NCBI GenBank assembly: GCA_001548435.1
Contig: AP017310.1
Span: forward strand, 1-64,000
DNA from: Leptolyngbya sp. NIES-3755
GTDB lineage: Bacteria; Cyanobacteriota; Cyanobacteriia; Leptolyngbyales; Leptolyngbyaceae
Direction of reading: 5' to 3'
DNA length: 64,000 bases
Within the stretch, counting starts at the first letter, position 1, and each line of letters opens with the position of its first letter. Positions 38,764 through 48,100 of this stretch are shown here, piece by piece. Below the pieces are notes generated by a model. That model saw only the letters and a program-made list of their open reading frames with translations. It did not search any database and was not told the DNA's origin. The translations under genes were made by a program, and so were the position numbers.

Positions 38764-39781
38764 TCCTCCCACCTCCTTAAACGAATCGCCACGGCTGCGA
38801 CAAAGAATAATCGGACTAGCGATCGGGGTGCTGCTGCTGATAGGTTGCTTTCTAGTAAACCTTGTTGCAGGGACAGCCAAGACGGACTTTAACACAGTTT
38901 GGAATGCTCTCTTTGCCTTTAACGACTCAACCGAACAGGTGATTATCCGCACAGCACGATTACCTCGCGCTTTGATTGCACCTACGGTCGGAGCCGCCCT
39001 CGCGGTGGCAGGTGCCCTAATGCAGGGATTGACTCGCAATCCTCTGTCAGATTCCGGTCTATTGGGAATCAATGCAGGAGCCGCGCTTGCCGTTGTCGCT
39101 ACTACCGTTTGGCTAGGCAATGCCTCTATGCAACTCTATGTCTGGGTAGCGTTTATTGGGGCAGCGATCGCGGCAGTTGCAGTCTACTTCCTCGGCTCTT
39201 TGGGACGCAGGGGCATGACCCCCTTGAAACTTATTCTCGCGGGTGCGGTGCTGTCCTATCTGCTGGCTGCATTCACAACCGGGCTATTGATTCTGAGCGA
39301 ACGAACACTAGAGGAGATTCGCTTTTGGCTAGCGGGGTCGGTCGCTGGACGAAGCCTGGAAGTCTTCTGGCAGGTTTTTCCCTATGCTGCGATCGGATTT
39401 GCGATCGCGTTCAGTTTGGGACGGCAAATGACAGCACTGTCGCTAGGAGAAGACGTTGCTCGTGGGTTGGGGCTGCGGATTGGACGAGTCAAGGTGATGA
39501 GCGCGATCGCGGTGGTGCTGCTGGCGGGAGGAGCGGTGGCACTGGCAGGACCGATCGCCTTTGTGGGATTGGTTGTGCCGCACTTGGTGCGATTTTGGGT
39601 CGGAGTCGATTACCAATGGCTGCTGCCTTATGCTGCCATTTGGGGAGCGATTCTGCTGTCGCTGGCAGACTTGGCTGCCCGATGGCTGCTCCAACCCCAG
39701 GAATTGCCTGTAGGAGTCATGACGACTTTGTTGGGAGGACCGTTCTTTATCTATTTGGCGCGATCGCGGGTGAAGTCATGA
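38756..39781 (+). CDS. FecCD-family iron-siderophore ABC permease 1
   Basis: This is an inner-membrane permease of the FecCD/BtuC family, about 341 residues, with roughly nine to ten hydrophobic helices. Diagnostic segments include RLPRALIAPTVGAALAVAG, LTRNPLSDSGLLGINAGAA, and the C-terminal AGPIAFVGLVVPHLVR. The start overlaps the end of the preceding gene. ATG at 38756 is preferred to the GTG just before it because GAGG lies 7 bases ahead. Its last codon overlaps the ATG of the second permease in a 4-base ATGA, so the two are translationally coupled and probably pair as a heterodimer. No ATPase subunit for the pair follows. Confidence 0.93.
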   Translation: MVDPPTSLNESPRLRQRIIGLAIGVLLLIGCFLVNLVAGTAKTDFNTVWNALFAFNDSTEQVIIRTARLPRALIAPTVGAALAVAGALMQGLTRNPLSDSGLLGINAGAALAVVATTVWLGNASMQLYVWVAFIGAAIAAVAVYFLGSLGRRGMTPLKLILAGAVLSYLLAAFTTGLLILSERTLEEIRFWLAGSVAGRSLEVFWQVFPYAAIGFAIAFSLGRQMTALSLGEDVARGLGLRIGRVKVMSAIAVVLLAGGAVALAGPIAFVGLVVPHLVRFWVGVDYQWLLPYAAIWGAILLSLADLAARWLLQPQELPVGVMTTLLGGPFFIYLARSRVKS

Positions 39782-40845
39782 AGTTGAAAGCAACCAAAGC
39801 AGCAACGACAAAAACCTGGTTGGTCTGGCGATCGCGTCGGTTCTCTATTCGGCTCGATCGTCGGGTTCCCGGCGTAATGCTGGTTTTGGCACTGATGATC
39901 CTGGTCGTGCTAATTGTGAGCATCGGTTACGGCAATTATTTCTTGCCGCCGATGGAAGTGGTTCGTGCCTTACTAGGACAAAAGACCGTTAATCCCGATG
40001 CGTCTCTGTTGGTGATGACATTGCGGCTACCACGAGCGATCGCGGCGCTGGAGGTAGGGATGGGATTGGCGGTGGCTGGCACAATCTTACAGGCGGTGAC
40101 TCGCAATCCCTTAGCGGCTCCAGAAATTGTCGGTGTGCAGGCAGGCGCAGGGTTAGTTACAGTCGCAATCTTGGTGCTGCTGCCTGCGTTGCCGCTGGTG
40201 CTGCTGCCTGTTGCTGCTTTTGTCGGCGGATTGCTGATGGCGCTTTTGGTCTATCTGCTGGCATGGAATCGAGGGAGTACCCCGCTACGGCTGGTTCTGG
40301 TAGGAATTGGGGTGAGTGCGATCACCACTGCTCTGACCACACTGCTGATTACATTTGGGGAAATCCGCGAGGTCAGTCAGGCATTAGTCTGGCTCATCGG
40401 CAGCGTCTACGGCTGCGGGTGGGAACAGGTAGCAACGCTATTTCCCTGGCTGCTGATATTCTTGCCGCTGGCTTGGGGGTTAGCACGGGAGTTAAATGCA
40501 CTGACATTAGGAGACGACATTGCACGCGGCTTAGGTAGCCGAGTCGAGTTGCAGCGAGGATTGCTGTTGCTGACCAGCGTGGCGCTGACGGGAGCCAGTG
40601 TTGCCATTGCTGGAACGCTAGGATTTATCGGGCTGATGGCTCCCCATCTAGCTCGTCAACTGGTGGGTTCCTCCCATGCAGGACTGATTCCTACCGCCGC
40701 TTTGGTTGGCGGCTTGATTGTGGTAATGGCGGATCTTGTCGGTCGGAGTGTGTTTGCCCCGATCGAGCTACCCTGTGGAGTGATAACTGCCGTTTTGGGC
40801 GCTCCCTATTTTCTGTACTTGTTGCTGCAACATCGCGATCGCTAG
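39778..40845 (+). CDS. FecCD-family iron-siderophore ABC permease 2
   Basis: This is the second permease of the pair, 355 residues. It has a basic N-terminal tail and then about ten hydrophobic helices. Family segments are RLPRAIAALEVGMGLAVAG, VTRNPLAAPEIVGVQAGAG and the late AGTLGFIGLMAPHLARQLVG. The start ATG at 39778 overlaps the first permease's stop. A much longer reading of this frame upstream is only the shadow of the first permease gene. With the first permease it should carry the ferric siderophore across the inner membrane. The cognate ATPase must be encoded elsewhere. Confidence 0.92.
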   Translation: MKLKATKAATTKTWLVWRSRRFSIRLDRRVPGVMLVLALMILVVLIVSIGYGNYFLPPMEVVRALLGQKTVNPDASLLVMTLRLPRAIAALEVGMGLAVAGTILQAVTRNPLAAPEIVGVQAGAGLVTVAILVLLPALPLVLLPVAAFVGGLLMALLVYLLAWNRGSTPLRLVLVGIGVSAITTALTTLLITFGEIREVSQALVWLIGSVYGCGWEQVATLFPWLLIFLPLAWGLARELNALTLGDDIARGLGSRVELQRGLLLLTSVALTGASVAIAGTLGFIGLMAPHLARQLVGSSHAGLIPTAALVGGLIVVMADLVGRSVFAPIELPCGVITAVLGAPYFLYLLLQHRDR

Positions 40846-40874
40846 CGATTAGGACTTTAGCGGAATTGTTAACC

Positions 40875-42050
40875 ATGAAACGATTTCAACAATCAGCCGC
40901 ACTGCTGGGAATCATCGGACTTTGTGCCTGTAATCCACAGCCGCCATCTACAGAGTCGGCAGTCACAGCCGCTCCAGTTGATGCAGTAGTAGCTCTGGGA
41001 CGACTGGAGCCAGAAGGCGAAGTGATCCGAATTTCTGTGCCGAATGCTCAAGATAGCCGCGTGAATCAAATTCTCGTCAAGGAAGGGGATTGGGTTAAAG
41101 CTGATCAGGTACTTGCAATTTTGCAGGGGATCGATCGCCGCAAAGCCGATTTACGAGATGCCGAAACCGATGTGAAACTTCAACGGGCAGAGGTTAACAA
41201 GGTGCAACAGGGCGATGCCAAAAAAGCGCAAATTACCGCGCAGCGAGCCGCGATCGCTCGACTACAAGCCCAACTAAAAACAACAACGAAACAAAAACAA
41301 TCCGCGATCGCCAGCGCCGAAGCGACTTTGCGAGAAGTCCAGCTCACCTATCAGCGACGGCAGAATTTAACCGAGCAAGGTGCGATCGCCCGTGCAGATC
41401 TCGACCTTGCCCAACGGGATCTTGATATGGCGATCGCCCTCCTAAACGAGCGTCACGCTGATTTAGAGCAAACTCGCACAACCTTAGAGGCAGAAATTCA
41501 GCAAGAGCAAGCCAATTTAGCCGAGCTACAGGAAGTACGTCCGGTCGATGTGGAAATTGCCGAGGCTCGACTAACAAAAGCCCAAATTGCAGTTGAGCAG
41601 CGCCAAGCCATTCTGGAAGATGTACAGGTGCGTGCGCCGATCGCGGGACAAATTCTCCGCATCAATACGCGAGTGGGCGAACAGGTCAATACAAGTCAGG
41701 GAATCATGGAACTGGCACGTACCGATCGTATGTTTGTAACAGCAGAAATCTCTGAACTGGATATCAACAAAGTTCGCAAGGGTCAACGAGCTACCATAAC
41801 CAGCGAGTATGGTGGTTTTTCAGGCGAGATTCAAGGCACCGTGAAGCAGATCGGGCTACAAATTGGTCGCAGAGTGCTACAAGAGGCTGCTAGCAGTGGT
41901 TCAACAGGCAGCCCTCTAACGGATCAGAACGCCCGGATTGTGACAGTCAAAATTCGCGTTGATCCAGACGACAATGCCAAAGTTACGGCTTTGACTTATA
42001 TGCAAGTTCGCGTAAAGCTCGATATTGCTGCTAACAATTACTTTGATTGA
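40875..42050 (+). CDS. devB: HlyD/DevB-type membrane fusion protein
   Basis: This 391-residue periplasmic adaptor of the DevB family links an inner-membrane ABC exporter to an outer-membrane TolC channel. The N-terminus looks like a lipoprotein signal with Cys19 in LCAC. A lipoyl half follows (VNQILVKEGDWVKADQVLAI), then a long alpha-helical hairpin rich in Gln, Ala, Glu and Arg (about residues 90-235), the second lipoyl half (VRAPIAGQILRI) and a beta-barrel. ATG at 40875 is chosen over a TTG nine bases earlier. DevC and DevA follow. The family was named for heterocyst glycolipid export, but here the siderophore context makes export of the lipopeptide the likelier job, which is an inference. 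Confidence 0.9.
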   Translation: MKRFQQSAALLGIIGLCACNPQPPSTESAVTAAPVDAVVALGRLEPEGEVIRISVPNAQDSRVNQILVKEGDWVKADQVLAILQGIDRRKADLRDAETDVKLQRAEVNKVQQGDAKKAQITAQRAAIARLQAQLKTTTKQKQSAIASAEATLREVQLTYQRRQNLTEQGAIARADLDLAQRDLDMAIALLNERHADLEQTRTTLEAEIQQEQANLAELQEVRPVDVEIAEARLTKAQIAVEQRQAILEDVQVRAPIAGQILRINTRVGEQVNTSQGIMELARTDRMFVTAEISELDINKVRKGQRATITSEYGGFSGEIQGTVKQIGLQIGRRVLQEAASSGSTGSPLTDQNARIVTVKIRVDPDDNAKVTALTYMQVRVKLDIAANNYFD

Positions 42051-42054
42051 ATCT

Positions 42055-42204
42055 ATGCGAACTGCCACAACTGAGGATATCGGGGACATCCAAAACCTAC
42101 ATTTTGCTGCTTTGTCAGCACAAGCAGAACGATTACCTTGCTCAAACCTTCGTGCTTCACCTGACCAAGATTGTAGCCTAATCACTTCCCAGAAAATTTT
42201 ATGA
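42055..42204 (+). pseudogene. 49-residue ORF, possible GNAT acetyltransferase remnant
   Basis: A short frame lies between devB and devC. It starts with an ATG four bases after the devB stop and overlaps the devC ATG in a 4-base ATGA. Its opening (MRTATTEDIGDIQNLHFAAL) resembles the first strand and helix of GNAT N-acetyltransferases, which are normally about 150 residues. The rest has no clear continuation. It may be a leftover of an acyltransferase gene, or a short leader coupled to devC translation. The coupling geometry is visible; the family assignment is weak. Confidence 0.3.
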
Positions 42205-43385
42205 AATTTCTTGCGCTCAAATCCCGATTCAAAGCCCGTCACGGAGAGCGTCCACTTGCCTGGGCACAGCTATCTCACCAGAAAGTTCGACTGCTTGTTG
42301 CGCTGGGCGGAATTACCTTTGCCAACGTGCTGATTTTTATGCAGTTGGGATTCCGATCGCTCTTCACCGAAGGCGCAACTGCCCTACCTGAAAGCATTGC
42401 AGGGGATTTATTTCTGGTTAATCCTAGCACTCGATTTATCGGAGCGCGGGGATTCGATCGCATCCGGCTCTACCAGGCTGCTTCTGTCCGGGGAGTGGCT
42501 AATTCTACACCGCTCTACATTGAGGATGGCGTGTGGGCATATTCCCAGGAAAACATTTCGTTTCAGGCGAGAATCTATGCGTTTAATCCCAAGCAGCAGG
42601 TCTTTCAGATTCCGGAGGTCACTCAACAAGCCGCAAAGCTGAACTTACCGGGCAGCGTGCTATTCGATCGACTGTCCCGATCGTCGTTTGGACCGATTCC
42701 TCAACAGGTTGCAGAAAGAGGATACGCTACAGCCTTTTTGAATCAGCGGCGGATAGCAGTGGTTGGATTATTCAATATGGGAAATTCCTTCTTTATTGGT
42801 GAGGGAAATGTGATCATGAGTGAAGCCAACTACCGTGACCTGTTTGGAGAAGAAGCGCTGAAGCGAGTAGGGGTAGGAATTTTGACTTTAGAGCCAGGAG
42901 CCGATATTGCAGCAGTCAAAGCCGGAATTCAGGCAACGGTACCGGGGGTTGAAGTCCTAACCCATGCAGAACTGATTGCAAAGGAACTCAAGTTTCAGGA
43001 ATCTACTCCGGCTGGACCGATTTTTTCCTTTGGTGCCATTATGGGATTTGTGATTGGCGTTGTAGTTGTTTATCAAGTGCTTTATGCCGACATTAGCGAT
43101 CACTTATCGGAATATGCCACGCTCAAAGCGATCGGTTACTCCGATTTGGCTTTACTGAGAGTCATTCTCCAGGAAGCGCTGCTATTAGGTATTTTGGGTT
43201 TTGCTCCTGGATGCGTCACTTCTTTTTTCATGTATGGTTTATTAGCCCACATTACTCGTCTTGAGCTTGTGATGCGTCTAGACGTGGCAGTCACGGTTCT
43301 GATTCTGACCTTGATCATGTGTGTGGCTTCAGCGGCGATCGCATCTAACAAATTGCGCTCTGCTGATCCTGCCGACGTGTTTTAA
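42201..43385 (+). CDS. devC: DevC-family ABC exporter permease
   Basis: This is a 394-residue permease of the FtsX/MacB-like DevC family. One transmembrane segment near residues 30-55 (VALGGITFANVLIFMQLGF) precedes a large periplasmic domain. Three further helices in the last 130 residues include IMGFVIGVVVVYQVLYADI and ILGFAPGCVTSFFMYGLL. The N-terminal phrase AWAQLSHQKVRLLVALGG is characteristic of DevC proteins. It works with the DevB adaptor upstream and the DevA ATPase 22 bases downstream. It probably exports an amphiphilic product, here presumably the lipopeptide. Confidence 0.91.
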   Translation: MKFLALKSRFKARHGERPLAWAQLSHQKVRLLVALGGITFANVLIFMQLGFRSLFTEGATALPESIAGDLFLVNPSTRFIGARGFDRIRLYQAASVRGVANSTPLYIEDGVWAYSQENISFQARIYAFNPKQQVFQIPEVTQQAAKLNLPGSVLFDRLSRSSFGPIPQQVAERGYATAFLNQRRIAVVGLFNMGNSFFIGEGNVIMSEANYRDLFGEEALKRVGVGILTLEPGADIAAVKAGIQATVPGVEVLTHAELIAKELKFQESTPAGPIFSFGAIMGFVIGVVVVYQVLYADISDHLSEYATLKAIGYSDLALLRVILQEALLLGILGFAPGCVTSFFMYGLLAHITRLELVMRLDVAVTVLILTLIMCVASAAIASNKLRSADPADVF

Positions 43386-43407
43386 GCGCCCTCGTTTTTT
43401 ACAGCTT

Positions 43408-44103
43408 ATGAACTCAACTCCTGTGATTGCCATTCAAAACCTGACCTATAGCTTTGGGAAAGGAGTACTGCAAAAGACAGTGCTGGCTGATATCAATCTG
43501 GCGGTTAACAGAGGTGAAATTGTGATTCTGATGGGTCCGTCTGGTAGTGGTAAAACTACGTTACTAACTCTGATTGGAGCCTTACGATCTGTACAAACCG
43601 GAAGCCTCAAAGTGCTAGATCACGAGTTGCAGGGTGCTAGCAAACCGAAGCGAATTCAGGTTCGGAGCCAGATCGGATTTATTTTCCAAACTCACAATCT
43701 GCTGCGATGCCTGACCGCTTGGGAAAATGTCAGTATGTCCTTGAAACTACATCAACAAATTCTCCCCAGTGAACGGCGGGAACGAGCGATCGCCATGCTA
43801 CAGGCAGTCGGTTTGGGTTCACAAGCAACCGATTATCCAGATCATCTTTCCGGTGGACAAAAGCAGCGAGTTGCAATCGCGCGGGCACTGGTAAATCATC
43901 CGCCGCTAATTTTGGCAGATGAACCCACTGCCGCACTCGATCGTAAAACGGGTCGAGATGTTGTGGATATTCTGCAACGGTTGGCAAAAGAACAGCACTG
44001 CGCCATTTTGCTGGTGACTCACGATAATCGGATTTTGGATATTGCCGATCGTATTGTGCAAATGGAGGACGGACACTTATGCAGCAGCCAAAGAGCCACA
44101 TAG
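43408..44103 (+). CDS. devA: DevA-family ABC exporter ATP-binding protein
   Basis: This is a 231-residue ATPase with Walker A (GPSGSGKTT), Q-loop (IGFIFQTHNLL), signature LSGGQKQRVAIARAL, Walker B ending ILADEPTAALD and the H-loop VTHDNRI. It belongs to the MacB/LolD-like DevA group. The ATG at 43408 is used; an earlier in-frame codon would overlap the end of devC. This is the last gene of the plus-strand operon. It pairs with DevC and should not be read as the missing ATPase of the FecCD importer, which would belong to the FecE/FhuC group. Confidence 0.92.
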   Translation: MNSTPVIAIQNLTYSFGKGVLQKTVLADINLAVNRGEIVILMGPSGSGKTTLLTLIGALRSVQTGSLKVLDHELQGASKPKRIQVRSQIGFIFQTHNLLRCLTAWENVSMSLKLHQQILPSERRERAIAMLQAVGLGSQATDYPDHLSGGQKQRVAIARALVNHPPLILADEPTAALDRKTGRDVVDILQRLAKEQHCAILLVTHDNRILDIADRIVQMEDGHLCSSQRAT

Positions 44104-44214
44104 GTCACAGAGTTTTTGCCTCTCTAGCATTCTTAATTTGCTATGTAGCTGTCGCAAACCCAAAGTTTTGAAAACACGCATATTAATCGGTTTATTAGAA
44201 ATTAGAGGTTCAAC

Positions 44215-44250
44215 CAACCCACTAACTTTTATCTAAAAGTTAGTGGGTTG
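44215..44250. terminator. Perfect 16-bp hairpin after devA
   Basis: Arms 44215-44230 and 44235-44250 are perfectly complementary around the loop ATCT. The hairpin is about 110 bases after the devA stop. No T-run follows on the plus strand, so it may be a factor-dependent terminator or a recombinase binding site instead of a classical intrinsic terminator. Confidence 0.5.
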
Positions 44251-44366
44251 TTCAAATAGCAGAGACTCAGACCAGACAAGGATTTCACGCGCCAAAGTTC
44301 TGCCATCTGTAAAATCTTAAAATTTGCTACTCATTAAGTTTTAGGGTTTAATACATAAAAGTTAGT
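44221..44366. repeat. Three copies of AAAAGTTAGT before the recombinase gene
   Basis: AAAAGTTAGT occurs at 44235-44244 and 44357-44366, and its inverse ACTAACTTTT is at 44221-44230. All lie just upstream of the tyrosine recombinase gene, so they are candidate core or arm sites for it. The role is unproved. Confidence 0.4.
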
Positions 44367-44385
44367 TAGCTTTCAATTAGACCCA

Positions 44386-44985
44386 ATGGCATTTCAAAAA
44401 GGCGAAAATCCGCATCGTCCGATCGCAGGTTCAACGATCAAGGTTGAGCCGATTCGTGACAAAAAAGCGATCGTCCGCATCAAGAAAATTTTGGCAAATC
44501 ATCCTCGTGATCTTTGTCTATTCACAGTGGGCATCAATACTGCTTATCGCGCTAATGAATTGCTGTCACTCAGGGTTGGGCAAGTCAAAGGATTGCAAAT
44601 CGGAGATGTCCTCGAACTCAAGCAAAGTAAAACACATAAGTATCGACCTGTGACACTGAATGCAACTGCGGTCGCAGCAATCCAAAATCTGCTTCAAGCT
44701 TCGGAACTTAGAGAAGACGATTTTTTATTCAGTGGGCAACGGGGCGTATTGACTGTTCCAACAGTGAGTACTTTAGTGAAGTCCTGGTGTCAGAATGTTG
44801 GTTTGCGTGGCAACTATGGAAGTCACACACTCCGAAAGACATGGGGATATTGGCAGCGAGTCGAGCGGGGAACCAGCATTCCGTTGCTAATGGAAGCGTT
44901 CGGGCACGCAACACAACGACAGACGCTTTCTTATTTGGGAATTCAGTCTGATGAAATTGCAGAAATTTATAGCTTTGAGTTGTAG
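44386..44985 (+). CDS. Small tyrosine recombinase/integrase
   Basis: This 199-residue protein consists of little more than the catalytic domain of the phage-integrase/XerD family. The full active set is visible: Arg55 in TAYRANELLSLR, a likely Lys82, His147 and Arg150 in SHTLRKTWGY, His164 in FGHAT and the nucleophile Tyr173 in LSYLG. A normal-length integrase has an extra N-terminal core-binding domain of about 100 residues, which is absent here. It marks the junction between the siderophore cluster and the defence island, and may have moved the island, an inference from position. The frame is complete with an ATG. Confidence 0.85.
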   Translation: MAFQKGENPHRPIAGSTIKVEPIRDKKAIVRIKKILANHPRDLCLFTVGINTAYRANELLSLRVGQVKGLQIGDVLELKQSKTHKYRPVTLNATAVAAIQNLLQASELREDDFLFSGQRGVLTVPTVSTLVKSWCQNVGLRGNYGSHTLRKTWGYWQRVERGTSIPLLMEAFGHATQRQTLSYLGIQSDEIAEIYSFEL

Positions 44986-45040
44986 TTAGGTTGATGTGCT
45001 GCGAGACGAAAACTTGATGATTGATGACATTCCAGAGAGT

Positions 45041-45084
45041 TTTCTTGTGTAACTAGAGTTTTTTGCCTTGAGTTACACAAGAAA
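45041..45084. terminator. 14-bp inverted repeat between convergent genes
   Basis: Arms 45041-45054 and 45071-45084 (AGTTACACAAGAAA and its complement) are perfectly paired around a 16-base loop that contains six Ts. It lies between the recombinase and the end of the helicase gene, which converge here, so a bidirectional terminator is likely. An att-type site is an alternative. Confidence 0.5.
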
Positions 45085-45133
45085 GCGATTTCAGGTTGGT
45101 GGCTCTCTGTATGAAAGTTGCTGCTACACCAGG

Positions 45134-48100
45134 CTATTTCTCGAAGTAGTTAGTAGCATGATGTAGCAGTTTTTCCAGCAAAGGATCTCCAGGAAGCATC
45201 AGTCGCAATGAAGGCTGTTCTTCATACTTTGCGGGATCAAACGTGATGAAGTACTGTTGATGTCGATCGAGCATTTTCCACACGCCTTGACTGATTCGCT
45301 CGAACTGAATCCCTCGTGAATGAAGCAGCTTTGAGGTGGTAAACAGTGTCTCAATTTCACCGATCGACATCGTAGCCATTGCCATCGGTTGTCGCATGAT
45401 GGCTAAATCCGCCTGCACATCCATTTCAACCATTTCATCGATCGCAGGACGCAGGGGCGGCGTTTCGAGAACGGTTTCAAACTCGGATAGCAGTACGTCT
45501 TCTTCTTGAGGATCAGCACTGTTGAGCGCTCGTTCGATGAAGGTTGGAACTTTTGCCAGAATCGGCTGGAGTTTGCCCACAACCGTGGAGAACGCATCAA
45601 TGCGATCGCGCAATTTGCGATACACTTTTGCTTCAACGGTTCCATCGTAGTAAAAGTTATGAATTCGTACTGTTGGATAGCGCTGACCGATGCGATCGAT
45701 GCGTCCAATTCGCTGCTCAACCCGCATTGGATTCCACGGCATATCATAGTTAATTAACACACCGCAAGTTTGTAAGTTCAAGCCTTCACTTGCAGATTCA
45801 GTACAAAGCAGGATTTTGATTTCGCCCTTACGGAAGCGCTGTTTGATGTCTTCCTTGGGTACAGTTGTCCATTGATTATCGCGGTAAAGCTCTCCGCCTC
45901 GACCGGAATAGCAAGCGAGTTGATTGCCAAAGCTAGAGCGCAAAAATTCTCGCAAATAATCCATCGTGTCGGTGTATTGCGTAAAGACGATCGCGCTATC
46001 TCGTGTGTTTAGTTCCTGTCGTAGCTGCGTGAGAAATTGAGCGCATTTCGTATCTTCGCCTGTGTTCTCGAACTGAAGCAGCAAGTCTTGCAGATATTCA
46101 ATTTCTCTTGGATGAACTGGCTCGAAGAATGTTTTTAAGCCATCGATTACCGCATCTTCAGCCTCATCAAGTTCGATTAAATCGTCGGGAGTAAGGCTCG
46201 TTTGCTGTCCGGTTTGCAGGTCATTCAAGCGGCGATCGAGCGATCGAGCGATCGCATAAAATGAACTGGTCAGCCGTTTGCGATAGAGCGTCATCAAGAA
46301 TCCTAATGCTTTGCGGTTTTCTTTCTGAGCTAAACGGTAGAAGTGTCGCACGTAATCGCTCACTGCCCGATATAGTTCCGCTTCGCGTGCGGACTCTAAC
46401 ACAACGGCATTGTCCCACACCTCCCGGACTGGCACATCTTTTTCGAGAACGCCTAACTTGTAATACTGTCTGAGCGTATCGCGGGTGTGACGAAACATCA
46501 GATCCTTGAGTGGCGTATTGACCGTGAGAAATTGCCGAGAAGCAGTCATAAAGGCTTCATCTTTAGTTTGATTCGGAGCAATACGGATTCGTCCTTTTTG
46601 CCAGGTATCTTCGAGCTTGTAGGCTAAGAGTCGATCGCGTTTCGTCAAATGTTGCTGCAATCGTGGACAAGATTGACCGCCTTGAGCAAAATAATCGGTG
46701 GACATCTGCTGCCAGAAGTTCAGAATGTGTGAATCAACTTCGCTAGCAATGTGTTTGAAGTAATCACAGAAGTTATCAGCATATTGCCAATGTCCTTTTA
46801 GTCCTAATAGGTTGAGTAGATCGAACACCTCGATCGGATCAATCTGCATCGGAGTCGCTGAGAGCAATAATAAAGCTTTAGTTCTATCCTTGAGCTTTTG
46901 CATCAACTCTAGCAATCGATTCGGGGTTTCCTTCCGATTCTGAGGAGATTTACGACGAGCATGATGGGCTTCATCGAGAATCACAAAATCCCACGGCTCA
47001 GAGTCTAACAGTTCTTGCATTCGTTCTTTGCGGCGCACCAGATGACTCGAAGCCAGAATGAGATTTTGTGTATTCCAAGGATTTTCAGCAAGGGGAATCG
47101 ATCGCTTAAATGAATCTCGCAGTTCGCCTTGGGATAAGCTCCAAAAATGCAGATTGAATTTCTCGCGCAGTTCATCTTGCCATTGGGGTTGGACACTAGC
47201 GGGAGCCAGTACTAAAATGCGCTGTGCTTTTTTTGAGAGAATGAGATAGCGCAGAATTAAACCCGTCTCGATCGTTTTTCCCAGTCCAACTTCATCGGCG
47301 ATCAATCCGTTGCGCGGAAATTCTTCAGCATAGCGACGCAGAATTTTGATTTGGTGAATCCAAGGCTGAATGGGAATCGTTTTGAGGGTGAAATCGAGAC
47401 AACCTGGATGCTCGTGGAGCGTTGCAAGTTTCTTGAACTGCTCAATTTCGCGCTGATAGTCTTCGGGTGATTGAGGGGCTTCGGACAGAATTTCGGGAGA
47501 GACTTCGAGATCGAGTTCTTTCTGATCAAACTCGATCTCCTGGCTCCAAGTGGGCTTGTGTTTCGGAACGTACTGTAACAGTCGCTTTTTAACAGCTTCG
47601 GGCACTTCAAACACTCGCACATTGGCGGTTTGATTGTTCCAGAGTCGCTCAAAGCGATCGCATTCTAATTTCACCCGCTCTAAGTCCCGTCCGCCTTCCC
47701 AAGCGAGATACACATGGAAGGATTCGACATTGGCATACCAGCCGCCGATCGATTCATTATTCGAGCCGCTGAATGCTAAGCGATCGCCATTACTATCTGT
47801 GATGATGCCAACTTTTTCGTGAAAGAGGCGATTTGGATCAAGCTGTTCTTGGCTATTTTCTGGAGTGCCGTCCGATTTGAGCGGAATCGCGATACGAATA
47901 TCGAGAATGTTGTTCTGAATCAGCCAGCTTAAAATCTCGAAGTGTTTGAGTTGGGCAAAGTTGGTTGGAGGTTGTAGGGATTCGTTTAAGCGATCGTTCA
48001 TCATCGATCGCAGTTCATAGCCTTTCTGAATTGCTTGCAGGTCAGCAGGGCTAAACTGACAGCCCATAATCAGCCGCATTTGTCCGGCATTGTCGAGCAT

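Larger units (their letters stand above)
44104..44385. other. Boundary spacer between siderophore operon and defence island
   Basis: This spacer of about 280 AT-rich bases separates the exporter ATPase from the recombinase gene. It holds a perfect hairpin and three copies of a short motif, listed separately. I see no gene in it. Confidence 0.6.

Noticed and set aside
39109-39777. A 220-codon upstream extension of the second FecCD permease.
   Set aside because: It overlaps the first permease gene out of frame and has no membrane pattern. The ATGA overlap at 39778 gives a better start.
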